From positions 494,001 through 558,000 of the forward strand of contig NZ_CP047242.1 of NCBI RefSeq assembly GCF_009856605.1: DNA of 64,000 nt, in the 5' to 3' direction. Below are positions 8,137 to 17,133 of the stretch, in pieces. The position numbers were made by a program, and so were the translations under genes. The notes below the pieces were generated by a model. The model ran no database searches and was not told the DNA's origin. It saw nothing but the letters and a program-made list of their open reading frames with translations. This DNA is from Trichormus variabilis 0441. GTDB lineage: Bacteria > Cyanobacteriota > Cyanobacteriia > Cyanobacteriales > Nostocaceae. Each line of letters begins with the position of its first letter. The first letter of the stretch is position 1.

Positions 8137-10689
8137 ATGAGTAAATCTCGAACATCAGCCTTTTGGAATTATGTAGCTGAATGTGTCCGCCTCCTATACT
8201 GGTCTTGCTTTAAGCCTTACACCTTTGAACGCTGGCTACGCGATATCCATCCAGAACTAAAGCCACAAGATAACCCATTTACCAAAAGGATTGAGTTTTC
8301 GACCAACCCGCATTTGCGTCGCTATGCTGAGCAAGTTAGCTGGCTAATTGCTGTAGTTCCCATATTTGCTGTGTTGCTAGCCGCACCAATCTATACTTTG
8401 GTTACTGGTCAGTCATTTGACTGGTTAATAAGCTGTAATTTTTGTCTGGGTTGGTTTTTAGGACGGTTTACAAGAAATCTTCTGGAATGTAGTGATAAAG
8501 AAAAATTAGTAATTTGGCTTTTTATAATTTTTATATTTATTTGGATACTGAAGTTTTTACCAGGCATGGCATTAAGTGCGAAGTTGAGCTTGGTATCTAG
8601 TGTAGCGTTAGGTATGACCTTAAATATACTGATAATTTTATTGATTGGCGTGGCATTTAGCTTGTTTATAGGTATGCCAATTGGTATTTTGTTGGGCTTA
8701 GATTTTAGCGTAGCACTTCTTAAAAAGAGAGTACATAAAGAAGAAATAGCAAGCAAAATAAGTAAAACGTTAGGTGCAGTGGTAAGTATATCGATAGGTG
8801 TGTTCGTAGGCTTATTAACAAGTATAATGTCATGCTTGGTATTAGGTATAGCAATTGGCAAGAAACAAGGTGTAGAGTGGAGTGTATTAATTAGTATTAA
8901 TGTACTTGTTATTTCTGTATTTAGCAGTCTATTACGCGTTTGCTTATGGTTGCCGGAATTATTGTGGATATTTCTCCTATTTTTGTACTCTAAAATAGAT
9001 ATTTTATTCTCAATGACTGAGGAAAAAAACCTCAGCATCGACTTTCTGGATGATGAAGTACCTAATTTTTATCAAATTAAAACGCAAGCAAAATATTTAA
9101 GTTATCTACCCCATCGTTTTGATGAATTAATTATTTTACCTCTACCTTTCTTGGAGCAGATGATTGCCGAGGCTTACCAAGATAACTCTCTGACTGCGCT
9201 TGAGACAATAGATTACCTGATCACTTCCACAAATCAGCAAAAAGTAGCAGTACAGGCAATGCTAACTATTGCTGCTGATATTTTCAATAGTTGTCAAAGG
9301 TTAGAAGATATTGTAGACATTGCTAATCAATTAACTTGGGTTCCTTCACCACTACCAAAAGAACTTGGCTTTGTTCTACCGCCATTTTTAGATATTAGCC
9401 AAAGTGTCAGGGCATCACAACAAGCAACTACATTCTATCGCCGATATGAATTACTCAACCCTCCCATCAGCGCCTTAAACGAACTGAAAAACACACTAGC
9501 TTTTGGTAAAAATGCTTCATTAGCTACCAAGTTTGGCAGCATAAGCGATCGCTGGTTAACCATTTTACAGTTAGCACAACGTACCTTAGAGGAAACAGCA
9601 AGACAATCACAAGAAATTCGCCAAGTTTATATCGCTGGTAATTCACTAGATCCAGAAACAGCCAAGTATCGTTTTAAAGGGCGAATTGACATCTTTCGAG
9701 AAATCGAAACCTTGACACTTTCTGACCAACCGCCAGTTTTGTTACTATACGGTGGACGAAGAACTGGCAAAACTTCCGCACTGAAATATTTACCTTATAA
9801 AGTCACTTCAGATATCATACCTTTGCTGATAGATGTACAAGGTGCAGCATCAGCCACCACCATCAAAGGATTCACCGAAAATCTAGCCCAACAAATTATC
9901 GATACTGCACGACGCTTACCCCGCAAACTACACTTACCAAATCCAGATAGCAGCAAGCTGAATGAAGATCCTTTTCCCGCACTGCAAACTTGGTTAGCAG
10001 AAATAGAACGCAGTCATTCTGGTAAACGATTTCTTCTCTGTTTAGATGAATTTGAACGCTTGAGTGAAGTAGTCAACGCCACAAATAGCCGTGCGCCACT
10101 CAACTTTATTCGTCACCTACTGCAACATCAAAAACAATGGATTTTGCTGTTCAGTGGTTCTCACCTATTATCTGAACTTGATGCTTACTGGAGCGATTAT
10201 TTAATTAACACTCGCGCCTTGCGAATGACTTATCTGCAAGAATCAGAAGTCCGTGAATTAATTCTCAAGCCAGTAGAAGATTTTACTAATATTTACGAGC
10301 CAGAGGCAGTAGATAAGATTATCCAAATTACTTGCTGTCAGCCTTACCTTGTGCAGTTGGTGTGTTACGAGTTGGTAGAATTGCTAAATCGTGATATTAG
10401 GGCAAACAGGCGACAACCAAATACGGCAAAAGCCACAGTCGCGGATGTGCAAGATATTATCCCCATCGTTCTAGAACGAGGTGATCAATATTTTCGGGAA
10501 TTATGGACAAGTTTAGAAGAAAGCGATCGCAATTTACTGCGTCGTCTCATTGATGGCGAAACTCCCACACCACAAGACAGCAAGATAGTCAAAAAGCTAT
10601 CACGCAAGGAAATCTTGACTCCAGAAGGTAATACTTTTCAAGTGCCTTTAGTAGAGAGATTTGTCGAATATCTGCTAGAAGAAGAATAA
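8137..10689 (+). CDS. Polytopic membrane protein with C-terminal P-loop NTPase domain
   Basis: An 850-residue fusion. The first 60 residues are soluble. Residues about 66-285 hold six to eight hydrophobic helices. A linker of about 230 residues follows, then a P-loop domain entered by YRFKGRIDIFREIE, with Walker A GGRRTGKTS (539-547), Walker B RFLLCLDEFERL (about 622) and sensor-like ILLFSGSH. The C-terminal 150 residues look like a helical/winged lid (LRRLIDGETPTPQD). The P-loop domain is the same general type as in the preceding gene, so a heteromeric membrane ATPase is likely. The membrane block is AT-rich and has unusually simple codon use compared with the rest. I do not recognise the family; an assigned function would be a guess. 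Confidence 0.75.
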   Translation: MSKSRTSAFWNYVAECVRLLYWSCFKPYTFERWLRDIHPELKPQDNPFTKRIEFSTNPHLRRYAEQVSWLIAVVPIFAVLLAAPIYTLVTGQSFDWLISCNFCLGWFLGRFTRNLLECSDKEKLVIWLFIIFIFIWILKFLPGMALSAKLSLVSSVALGMTLNILIILLIGVAFSLFIGMPIGILLGLDFSVALLKKRVHKEEIASKISKTLGAVVSISIGVFVGLLTSIMSCLVLGIAIGKKQGVEWSVLISINVLVISVFSSLLRVCLWLPELLWIFLLFLYSKIDILFSMTEEKNLSIDFLDDEVPNFYQIKTQAKYLSYLPHRFDELIILPLPFLEQMIAEAYQDNSLTALETIDYLITSTNQQKVAVQAMLTIAADIFNSCQRLEDIVDIANQLTWVPSPLPKELGFVLPPFLDISQSVRASQQATTFYRRYELLNPPISALNELKNTLAFGKNASLATKFGSISDRWLTILQLAQRTLEETARQSQEIRQVYIAGNSLDPETAKYRFKGRIDIFREIETLTLSDQPPVLLLYGGRRTGKTSALKYLPYKVTSDIIPLLIDVQGAASATTIKGFTENLAQQIIDTARRLPRKLHLPNPDSSKLNEDPFPALQTWLAEIERSHSGKRFLLCLDEFERLSEVVNATNSRAPLNFIRHLLQHQKQWILLFSGSHLLSELDAYWSDYLINTRALRMTYLQESEVRELILKPVEDFTNIYEPEAVDKIIQITCCQPYLVQLVCYELVELLNRDIRANRRQPNTAKATVADVQDIIPIVLERGDQYFRELWTSLEESDRNLLRRLIDGETPTPQDSKIVKKLSRKEILTPEGNTFQVPLVERFVEYLLEEE

Positions 10690-10747
10690 GTATCGGCACT
10701 AGTTAATTGTAAGCGACTCTAGCCACACAGTACGAGCCGCTTTTTGT

Positions 10748-10966
10748 TTACTCTTTTGAAAAATCGGTCATTTCATCGGTGGGTTCATCTAGCATTTCTG
10801 GAACTAAAGCCTGGTTTCCTCGTTTTTCATCTGCTGATTGTTCTCGAATTACATCATCCATTTTTGGCGGATGTTTAATCATGTCCAACACTTCTGGACT
10901 TAATTGAGAGGAATCACCTTCTGGATTGCTCTTTTCAGCTTGGCTCGGAACAGTTTCTTTATTCAT
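10748..10966 (-). CDS. Small acidic hydrophilic protein, unknown
   Basis: A 72-residue protein with no hydrophobic segment. It is rich in Glu, Asp, Pro and Met, with LSPEVLDMIKHPPKMDDVI as its most structured part. It looks intrinsically disordered. The ATG is preceded by a plausible GGGGCAAT-type region but no strong ribosome binding site. It is convergent with the NTPase pair. Codon use and sequence complexity look coding; function unknown. Confidence 0.5.
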   Translation of the reverse strand: MNKETVPSQAEKSNPEGDSSQLSPEVLDMIKHPPKMDDVIREQSADEKRGNQALVPEMLDEPTDEMTDFSKE

Positions 10967-11398
10967 GATTATTGCCCCAAATCTATATACACCAGCTTAA
11001 AGGTCTGTACGATAAGTACACACTGTCCTGAGACTCATAAACCTACCTTCTTGGGACTGAACATAGGGCATCGGAGTAGTCAAAAATCCCAGGATTCACT
11101 TGTAAGGTCAATAGCCAATATGAGACTATACCCAATATTATGAGTATGTCAGATTAAATTTTATACAAGCAACAGAGTCAAGGAAGTTTGACAATTTTAT
11201 GTCATCTAATTCTTAACTTGGAAACAAAACCATAATCATCAAATTGATGAGGTTTAGACAGTAGCTTATCCTATGCTGAACAACTCCCCATAACCGTACT
11301 CAATTAAATAAATTCCTATTCTGGTTTTCGTCTCAATAAGTTTGGGCAAGTTTGAGGCTACTATTACAATGGATACTATTTATCAGTGAGGGAAACCC
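10967..11398. other. Intergenic region upstream of rpsU
   Basis: 432 bases, AT-rich, with no convincing ORF on either strand. It presumably holds the rpsU promoter and leader. I see no recognisable riboswitch or repeat. Confidence 0.5.
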
Positions 11399-11575
11399 AT
11401 GACCCAAGTGGTTTTAGGAGAAAATGAAGGCATAGATTCAGCACTACGTCGGTTCAAACGTCAAGTTTCTAAGGCTGGTATATTAGCTGATGTTAAGTAT
11501 CATCGGCATTTTGAAACACCGTTAGAAAGACGCAAACGCAAAGCAGTGGCAGCGAGACGCAAGCGCCGTTTTTAA
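11399..11575 (+). CDS. rpsU: 30S ribosomal protein S21
   Basis: The translation starts [19 protein letters not shown] and ends [15 protein letters not shown]: 58 residues, highly basic. This is a clear bacterial S21, which sits on the 30S platform near the anti-Shine-Dalgarno region. The ATG is preceded by GTGAGGG about 6 bases upstream. It is monocistronic here. It is the only strongly supported gene between 11.0 and 11.8 kb. Confidence 0.95.
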   Translation: MTQVVLGENEGIDSALRRFKRQVSKAGILADVKYHRHFETPLERRKRKAVAARRKRRF

Positions 11576-11620
11576 ATAAACCTATTTTGTTGGTTTGCAT
11601 AGGCGGTGTTGCTTGAGAAA

Positions 11621-11704
11621 ATGAACCAAGAACAAATAACAGTAAGTTGCCACTATTGTGACAATCAAAAAGTAAGATGTGCTGCACCCCAATGTGGGGT
11701 GTGA
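11621..11704 (+). CDS. Possible 27-residue Cys-rich micropeptide
   Basis: An ATG opens a short frame giving MNQEQITVSCHYCDNQKVRC followed by AAPQCGV. The four cysteines lie as CxxC-x6-C-x4-C, which could hold a metal. It starts 46 bases after rpsU. The ribosome binding site is weak (TTGAGAAAATG), and its end overlaps the CACCCCA-ATG-TGGGGTG hairpin (11686-11702), so the frame may instead be part of a terminator region. Low confidence. Confidence 0.2.
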   Translation: MNQEQITVSCHYCDNQKVRCAAPQCGV

Positions 11705-11819
11705 GTAGCTCATCTGAATGATAAATAAGTCTTATATAAGGTGTGACTTTGGTTGGATTGGACAAGCCATAGTCGTTAACCACCAACCAATGTTCAACAC
11801 CTAAAAACTGGAGATTGCT

Positions 11820-12461
11820 TTAAGATTTAGGAGCCTCGACAGTATAACTATTGCAGCGATTCATCGCCTTTTCTACGCCTTGTTTGAGACTCAATTCTAC
11901 GCATTCAACTACGAACTGCAAGACAAGGGACATGAGTTGAGTCTCGGTGGCAGAAAATTTTCCTAACACATGAGAAACGGTTTCTGAGTTATCGCCATTC
12001 ACGGCATTTTTTGGCTTACCTATACCAATACGTAAGCGGGGAAAATTTTGCGTGCTAAGATGAGCGATCGCACTCTTCATACCATTATGCCCCCCAGCCG
12101 AACCAGACAAGCGCAGACGAGTCTTACCCAAAGGCAGGTCTAGATCATCATAAATCACCAACACAGACTCACCTGACAATTTATACCAGCTTGTTACTGC
12201 TTGTATCGCTTGTCCTGAGCGATTCATATAAGTTAGTGGCTTAAGCAAGCGAATTTTTACACCTCCAGGGGCAGTACCTTCACCGTATTGACCCTGAAAT
12301 TTGCGATTTTCAGCCAAGGAAATATTCCAAGCACGAGCAAGAGCATCCACAGCTGCAAAGCCAATATTATGGCGAGTTTGGTCATATTTAGGCTCTGGAT
12401 TCCCCAAGCCAACAATTAGCTGGGGAATCACCAAAGCAGGTTGCGTTACAGGTTCTGTCAT
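11820..12461 (-). CDS. pth: Peptidyl-tRNA hydrolase
   Basis: Pth releases peptides from prematurely dissociated peptidyl-tRNA. The catalytic set is visible: VGLGNPEPKY (Asn), TRHNIGF (catalytic His) and VIYDDLDLPLG (Asp), plus SAGGHNGMKS in the substrate loop. The length of 213 residues is typical, with a short N-terminal extension before LIVGLGNP. It is 36 bases downstream of tatA on the same strand, so psbH-tatA-pth may be partly co-transcribed. Confidence 0.95.
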   Translation of the reverse strand: MTEPVTQPALVIPQLIVGLGNPEPKYDQTRHNIGFAAVDALARAWNISLAENRKFQGQYGEGTAPGGVKIRLLKPLTYMNRSGQAIQAVTSWYKLSGESVLVIYDDLDLPLGKTRLRLSGSAGGHNGMKSAIAHLSTQNFPRLRIGIGKPKNAVNGDNSETVSHVLGKFSATETQLMSLVLQFVVECVELSLKQGVEKAMNRCNSYTVEAPKS

Positions 12462-12497
12462 CTATCTTGTTTACAATCAACCGCTTGCTGCACTTCC

Positions 12498-12770
12498 TTA
12501 GATAACGGGGGAAGAACCAGCACTATCTTGCTCAGATTTCACCGATTCGATTTGCTTGGGTTCAAGTTCAGCAGTCGTCTTTACAGCCTGTTCCAATTGT
12601 TCAGCTTCGCGCTTGAACTCGCTCTGAAACTCATTAGAGGCCTCTTGAAAACCGCGAATTGCTTTTCCCAGACTCCGACCAATTTCTGGCAATTTTTTTG
12701 GGCCAAAGATGAGTAGCGCCACTACCATAATTAGACCCATTTCCGGTAAACCAATACCAAATATATTCAC
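12498..12770 (-). CDS. tatA: Twin-arginine translocase subunit TatA/TatE-type
   Basis: A 90-residue protein with one N-terminal transmembrane helix (IGLPEMGLIMVVALLIFG), the conserved FGPKKLPE hinge, an amphipathic helix (IGRSLGKAIRGFQEA) and a charged disordered tail. TatA polymers form the passage for folded proteins across the thylakoid or cytoplasmic membrane. The short length and the FGPKKLPEIGRSLGKAIRGF core favour TatA over TatB. It is upstream of pth on the minus strand. Confidence 0.93.
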   Translation of the reverse strand: MNIFGIGLPEMGLIMVVALLIFGPKKLPEIGRSLGKAIRGFQEASNEFQSEFKREAEQLEQAVKTTAELEPKQIESVKSEQDSAGSSPVI

Positions 12771-13130
12771 GCGGGTTCTCCTGTTAAGTGTTTGGGCTTG
12801 GGGACTGGTGATTGGGTATTGGGGACTAGGTAGAATTTTTCACCCTACTCCTGACCACCCTTTTTTAGAGACTATATTCAAAAAGCTATCATTATTCTTA
12901 TTCAAGAGTAACGTTTTCGGTATACCAACCACAAATAGAACTTAGGCAGGAGCCTTAACGTAATCTGCAATTATTGTCAACGGTTAAGTACAAAAAAACA
13001 AATGTATTTTTGTACTCACGACTAAGGGAACACCAAAAATTCAAAATTCAAAATTCAAAATTCAAAATAAATGTTTTACACCCTTATACCCTGTCTCAAC
13101 GGAAAATCTAGGCGCATAAGTCCTAACTAC
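12771..13130. other. Intergenic region between psbH and tatA
   Basis: About 360 bases without a gene. It contains a run of ATTCAAA-type heptamers (13035-13069). The psbH terminator lies at its upstream border on the minus strand, so tatA-pth probably has its own promoter here. Confidence 0.6.
13035..13069. repeat. ATTCAAA heptamer tandem repeat
   Basis: About four copies of AAATTCA/ATTCAAA in tandem. The same unit recurs, inverted or partial, at 19871-19896 and 61144-61160, as expected of STRR elements in this group. Confidence 0.75.
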
Positions 13131-13153
13131 AAAAAAACCCGGATAGGCCGGGT
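13131..13153 (-). terminator. Terminator of psbH
   Basis: On the minus strand ACCCGG-loop-CCGGGT is followed by a run of seven Ts, 44 bases after the psbH stop. Confidence 0.8.
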
Positions 13154-13196
13154 GTAGACTAACTAATTAGTTAGCTTGGTTATTGTGTGTTGATAG

Positions 13197-13385
13197 CTAC
13201 CAGCCAACTCTGACATCTTGAATCAAGATTGATTTGTTGTAGAGTTGCAAAATAATTAGCAGAAACACAAGAAACAGGGCCATAAAAACACCCATTACAG
13301 GGGTAGTTCCCCAGCCTGGAGCCACTTTACCATACTCAGAATTTAAAGGTCGCAGGATATCTCCCAACCTAGTGCGTTGTGCCAT
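13197..13385 (-). CDS. psbH: Photosystem II protein H
   Basis: A 62-residue thylakoid protein: a basic N-terminus ([20 protein letters not shown]), one transmembrane helix ([19 protein letters not shown]) and a short lumenal tail ([10 protein letters not shown]). PsbH supports PSII assembly and the QA/QB region next to CP47. The length and motifs are standard for cyanobacteria. It is divergent from psbN over an 85-base shared promoter, the same arrangement seen in plastid psbB operons. Confidence 0.95.
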
Positions 13386-13470
13386 AGTTCACCTAAGATT
13401 AGTTGCCAAAGCTTTTTTTAATCTTCTGTAATATTCTATAAGAATAACATTCATCATCTATAACTCACTT
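13386..13470. promoter_or_regulatory. Divergent psbH/psbN promoter region
   Basis: 85 bases between two start codons in opposite directions must carry both promoters or leaders. TATTCTATAAGAATAA-like AT-rich segments resemble -10 elements, but I cannot fix a transcription start. Confidence 0.45.
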
Positions 13471-13602
13471 ATGGAACCCGCAATAGTTCTTATCATTTCT
13501 GTCGGTGCTGCTCTCGTTGCTGTGACTGGGTATGGGATTTACACCGCTTTTGGCCCTCCTAGCAGAGAATTGTCCGACCCTTTTGAAGATCATGAAGACT
13601 AA
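13471..13602 (+). CDS. psbN: PsbN, PSII assembly factor
   Basis: The translation starts MEPAIVLIISVGAALVAVTG and ends SRELSDPFEDHED: 43 residues with one N-terminal transmembrane helix and the highly conserved FGPPSREL(S/R)DPF(E/D)xHED tail. PsbN is needed for PSII repair and early reaction-centre assembly in plants. It is not a stable PSII subunit. Confidence 0.95.
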   Translation: MEPAIVLIISVGAALVAVTGYGIYTAFGPPSRELSDPFEDHED

Positions 13603-13689
13603 ACAGGGTGTGGGAAATTGGGAGTAAGGAATGAGGTAATAGTAGCGCTCACTCCTCAAATCTCTCGTTTCCTTCCTCTTACCCCATTT

Positions 13690-16600
13690 CTAGCCTCTGA
13701 CCTCTAAAACTTTAAAAGTCGCAATTTTCCAAGGTTCAATTGTGGAGATTTGTTGCCCAGATGAGAATTGGCTAATGGGGCGTTCCAGTAAATCTACTGG
13801 AATACCCAAGGTTAACTTTAAATCGCTCTGCAAAGATAATTCTGTAGTCACACCATGAGATTCATAAAAGCGCAGAATTAATTGCTGCTGGTCGTCTTCC
13901 GATGGTTTGACAGCCATCAAGACCAGATTCTCGGCTGGTAAATTTAAAAAACTTGCTTTGTCTCTGGTGTTTGGTGTTGATTTGGAAGTGTTGAGTTGGA
14001 AGTGTTGAGTTGGGTTTAATATTACTTGCAGGGGAATGTTTAATTCATATCCCTTTTGTACTGTATGGGCTGATTCCCAGCTATCAGCGTGAGGATACAC
14101 AGTATAAGCAAATTCGTGTATGCCGCCTGTGTCAGCTTCTGGGTCAGGCCAAGTAGGGCTACGGAGTAAGGTTAGCCTTAATAGCTGGGGTTGACTGTCG
14201 TAACCATATTTACAATCATTCAGTAAACTAACACCGTAAAGACCCTCATCTGTCTCTGCTGTTAAATCAGCCCAACGTAAAGCTGGGACTTCCCATTTTG
14301 CTTTATCCTGCGGGGTTTGGGGTTGAGTCGGGCGACGAATTGCACCGCAGGGAATTTCGTAGGTGGCAAAGTCGGCTGTAACGTTGAGAGGAAACGCTGC
14401 TTTGACTAAAACGTGCTTTTCTTGCCAATTGACTCTAGAAACGATTTTCAATTGGGGTAAGCCGACTTGCAAGATATAGTCTTGGCAAAATTCCGACTTA
14501 CCCAATTGACGCACTACGCGGAGACAATTCTGTACAGTTCCTTGTTCTAACCACTGGATAGATTTGAGGTTAGTTGCTGGTAGGGGATGCTGACTATAAT
14601 TGGGGTCGATATTCCAAGCATCCCAATATTGACCACTGTCTTTAAAAGCTTGTAGTTGATTACCCGCACCAGACAATACTTCTCGTTGATGAGTTTTGTC
14701 ATAGATACTTGATAAATCTCCAGTATCAGGATCTACAATAACGCGCAGGTGTTCATTTTCGAGAATATAGTCTAGGGATGTGGAAGATGTGGGCGATGTG
14801 GAAGATGTGGGCGATGTGGGGGAAAGCCAAAAGAGGCGATAGCCTACAGAGGGAATATCTTCGGCGAGGAATAGTATGGTTGATGGTTCAGTTAATTGGG
14901 AAATGATTTGTTTGCCAGTAGTATCGTAGACTTGCCATTGTTGGTTAGGTGGTGGTGGGGGTAGGGTGACTGATACTACCTCAGAGCGCTGCCAGTTGAG
15001 AGAATTGAAAACGAAAATGGGTAGACTATCGGTTTTTGGTGGCTCTGGTAGAGTAAAGTGAGATGCGATCGCCTGTAATGATTCTTTTAATATTTTGGTT
15101 CCCGTTTGTTCGACTTGCTGCCATTCGGGCAAGGCATCTGTATATACTTGGGTAATGGAAGAACCAGGTAAAATATCGTGGAATTGGTTAAATAATACTT
15201 GCTTCCAAGCTGTTTCGATGTCGGATTTGGGATATGTCACGCCACAGATAAAAGTTGCCAAGGTAGCAAATAGTTCGGCTTCGTATAGTAAATTTTCAGA
15301 ATGCCGATTCCAACGTTTTTGGTCTGCGTGGGTAGTGTAACAACCACGATGAAATTCTAGATATAGTTCATCATTCCATATAGGAAATGTTGACCGTTGA
15401 CTATTGACTATTGACTGTTGACCATTGACCGTTGACTGAATTTGCTGGAGATACTTTTCGGCGGTGATAAATTCTAGGTCTGGGAAAAATGGTGAAGTTT
15501 GCCAGCGTTGGGCGGTTTCTAACATATCACGGGTGGGGCCGCCGCCGTGGTCACCGACACCAGGAAGCCATAAAGATTGAGTTAAGCAGGTTTGGGTTTG
15601 CCATTCTAGAGAATAGGCTGCCATTTTGATGGGGTCAATGCCTTCGCCTATGGTTGCAGACATAACACTTAATACTTGACTACCGTCAGGCGATCGCCAC
15701 CAAAAAGCCCCATAATCAAATTTAGTAGTATCGTTCCATCGTAATTTTTGCGTCACGAAATACTCAATACCTGCATTCGCCAAAAATTGCGGTAGGGTTG
15801 CACAAAAACCAAAGGTGTCGGGAACCCAAACTACAGTCGTCAGTTTGCCAAATTTTTCTTGGAAATAGCGTTGACCGTATAGTAACTGACGGACTATGGA
15901 TTCCCCAGCGATTAAATTAAGGTCAGGTTCTACCCAAAAACCGCCGATAACTTCCCATTTTTTGGCAGCTACAGCTTGTTGAATCGCTGTAAATAAATCT
16001 GGACGATGTTCTTCAATCCAAGCATACAGGGCTGGGGTGGAATGACAGAAGATTAATTCGGGAAAATCTTGTTGTAGTTTGAGGACTGATGTAAAAGTGT
16101 TTTGGGCTGCATTCCAAGTTTCACTGACTGACCATAGCCATGCTAAATCTAAATGAGCGTGACCTAATAAATAGATTTTAAATTTTGGGTCGCTGATAGA
16201 GAGATGATTTATCAGGTTTTGACGGAAGGTAACTAGAGATTCTGGGTTGGAGGGATGAATTTCTGGGATTGCTTGTGTGAGGATATTTAACTTTTCTGGG
16301 GCGAACTTTTCTAAATAAAGCTGTAATATTGCTAACTCATCGGCAATAAAACCGGGGTCAGGATAATTATAATCTGTAGACTCGTAGACAAGGAGCGATC
16401 GCACTAAAGCACCATCACAATGACCAGGACTCGCCAGCCGCAAAGCCACTACAAATTCTTGTCCTGGTGATACTTCCCGACTGAGTAAAACTCTGGGGGA
16501 ACAATCAAATAAATCTCCTTCTAGCACTAATTGCCCATTCACGTAGATTTTGGCAGAGTCCGCCCACCAAAGTAGAGACAGCCGCAAAGACAACCCCGCC

Positions 16601-16866
16601 AAAGGATAATCATGTAAATTTTGGGGAACTACGAATTTCTGTTCTAGCCAAAGTACTTGCTGTCCACCAGTCCAAGCAATGTTACCCTTGGTATCTAACT
16701 CTACAGGTTGCCAATTGGATATACTAGATGTAGCAACGCCAGTAATTTCTGTGTTCGAGTCCTGGTATAACCAAGTAGATTGAACATTAACTTGACAACA
16801 ACTGCGTAATTTCTCAATTGTGTCTGAGATTAAATCTGTCTGATACTGAGATTCGGTAGGGGTCAT
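13690..16866 (-). CDS. GH38 alpha-mannosidase
   Basis: A 1058-residue glycoside hydrolase family 38 enzyme that would hydrolyse alpha-mannosides, presumably in the cytoplasm since no signal peptide is seen. The N-terminal 200 residues form a beta-rich galactose-binding-like domain. The catalytic domain starts at LLGHAHLDLAWLWS (zinc His and Asp) and includes VWVPDTFGFCATLPQ, with Asp as nucleophile. GVGDHGGGPTRDML supplies further active-site residues. The long C-terminal beta-sandwich ends at about residue 1055. Two low-complexity insertions sit in the coding frame: seven TTGACNN heptamers at 15390-15438, and a PTSSTS-coding repeat near 14775-14820. Confidence 0.92.
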   Translation of the reverse strand: MTPTESQYQTDLISDTIEKLRSCCQVNVQSTWLYQDSNTEITGVATSSISNWQPVELDTKGNIAWTGGQQVLWLEQKFVVPQNLHDYPLAGLSLRLSLLWWADSAKIYVNGQLVLEGDLFDCSPRVLLSREVSPGQEFVVALRLASPGHCDGALVRSLLVYESTDYNYPDPGFIADELAILQLYLEKFAPEKLNILTQAIPEIHPSNPESLVTFRQNLINHLSISDPKFKIYLLGHAHLDLAWLWSVSETWNAAQNTFTSVLKLQQDFPELIFCHSTPALYAWIEEHRPDLFTAIQQAVAAKKWEVIGGFWVEPDLNLIAGESIVRQLLYGQRYFQEKFGKLTTVVWVPDTFGFCATLPQFLANAGIEYFVTQKLRWNDTTKFDYGAFWWRSPDGSQVLSVMSATIGEGIDPIKMAAYSLEWQTQTCLTQSLWLPGVGDHGGGPTRDMLETAQRWQTSPFFPDLEFITAEKYLQQIQSTVNGQQSIVNSQRSTFPIWNDELYLEFHRGCYTTHADQKRWNRHSENLLYEAELFATLATFICGVTYPKSDIETAWKQVLFNQFHDILPGSSITQVYTDALPEWQQVEQTGTKILKESLQAIASHFTLPEPPKTDSLPIFVFNSLNWQRSEVVSVTLPPPPPNQQWQVYDTTGKQIISQLTEPSTILFLAEDIPSVGYRLFWLSPTSPTSSTSPTSSTSLDYILENEHLRVIVDPDTGDLSSIYDKTHQREVLSGAGNQLQAFKDSGQYWDAWNIDPNYSQHPLPATNLKSIQWLEQGTVQNCLRVVRQLGKSEFCQDYILQVGLPQLKIVSRVNWQEKHVLVKAAFPLNVTADFATYEIPCGAIRRPTQPQTPQDKAKWEVPALRWADLTAETDEGLYGVSLLNDCKYGYDSQPQLLRLTLLRSPTWPDPEADTGGIHEFAYTVYPHADSWESAHTVQKGYELNIPLQVILNPTQHFQLNTSKSTPNTRDKASFLNLPAENLVLMAVKPSEDDQQQLILRFYESHGVTTELSLQSDLKLTLGIPVDLLERPISQFSSGQQISTIEPWKIATFKVLEVRG
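15390..15438. repeat. Heptamer STRR (TTGACNN x7) inside the alpha-mannosidase gene
   Basis: Seven exact-length units: TTGACCG, TTGACTA, TTGACTA, TTGACTG, TTGACCA, TTGACCG, TTGACTG. On the coding (minus) strand they are translated as a loop, STVNGQQSIVNSQRST, without interrupting the frame. Confidence 0.9.
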
Positions 16867-17133
16867 ATATTCGCTAAAATCAAAGCACTTACAAGAATTA
16901 TTGAGATAGTAGTCAGAAGTCAGAATTGGGAATAAAGTTGTGTAAAACTGTTGGCAGGCTAGATTTTCCTACTTTATCCTTGACGAGAAAAGTAAAGCTG
17001 AGAATTTTTTGCTTTTCCATCTCTGGCGCTTATTATGTCTGTGCTGAATCCTGTATTCTAAATTTTGAATACATCTATATTGTTGGGCGGGAGTCTCAAA
17101 AATCAACAAGGCTCACACTAATTAATTACTACA

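Noticed and set aside
8409-9038. 209-residue ORF on the minus strand
   Set aside because: Shadow of the AT-rich membrane segment of the second NTPase; Ile/Asn-rich, no ribosome binding site, while the plus-strand gene is well supported.
11493-11786. 97-residue minus-strand ORF
   Set aside because: Overlaps rpsU, which is certain, on the opposite strand; low-complexity composition.
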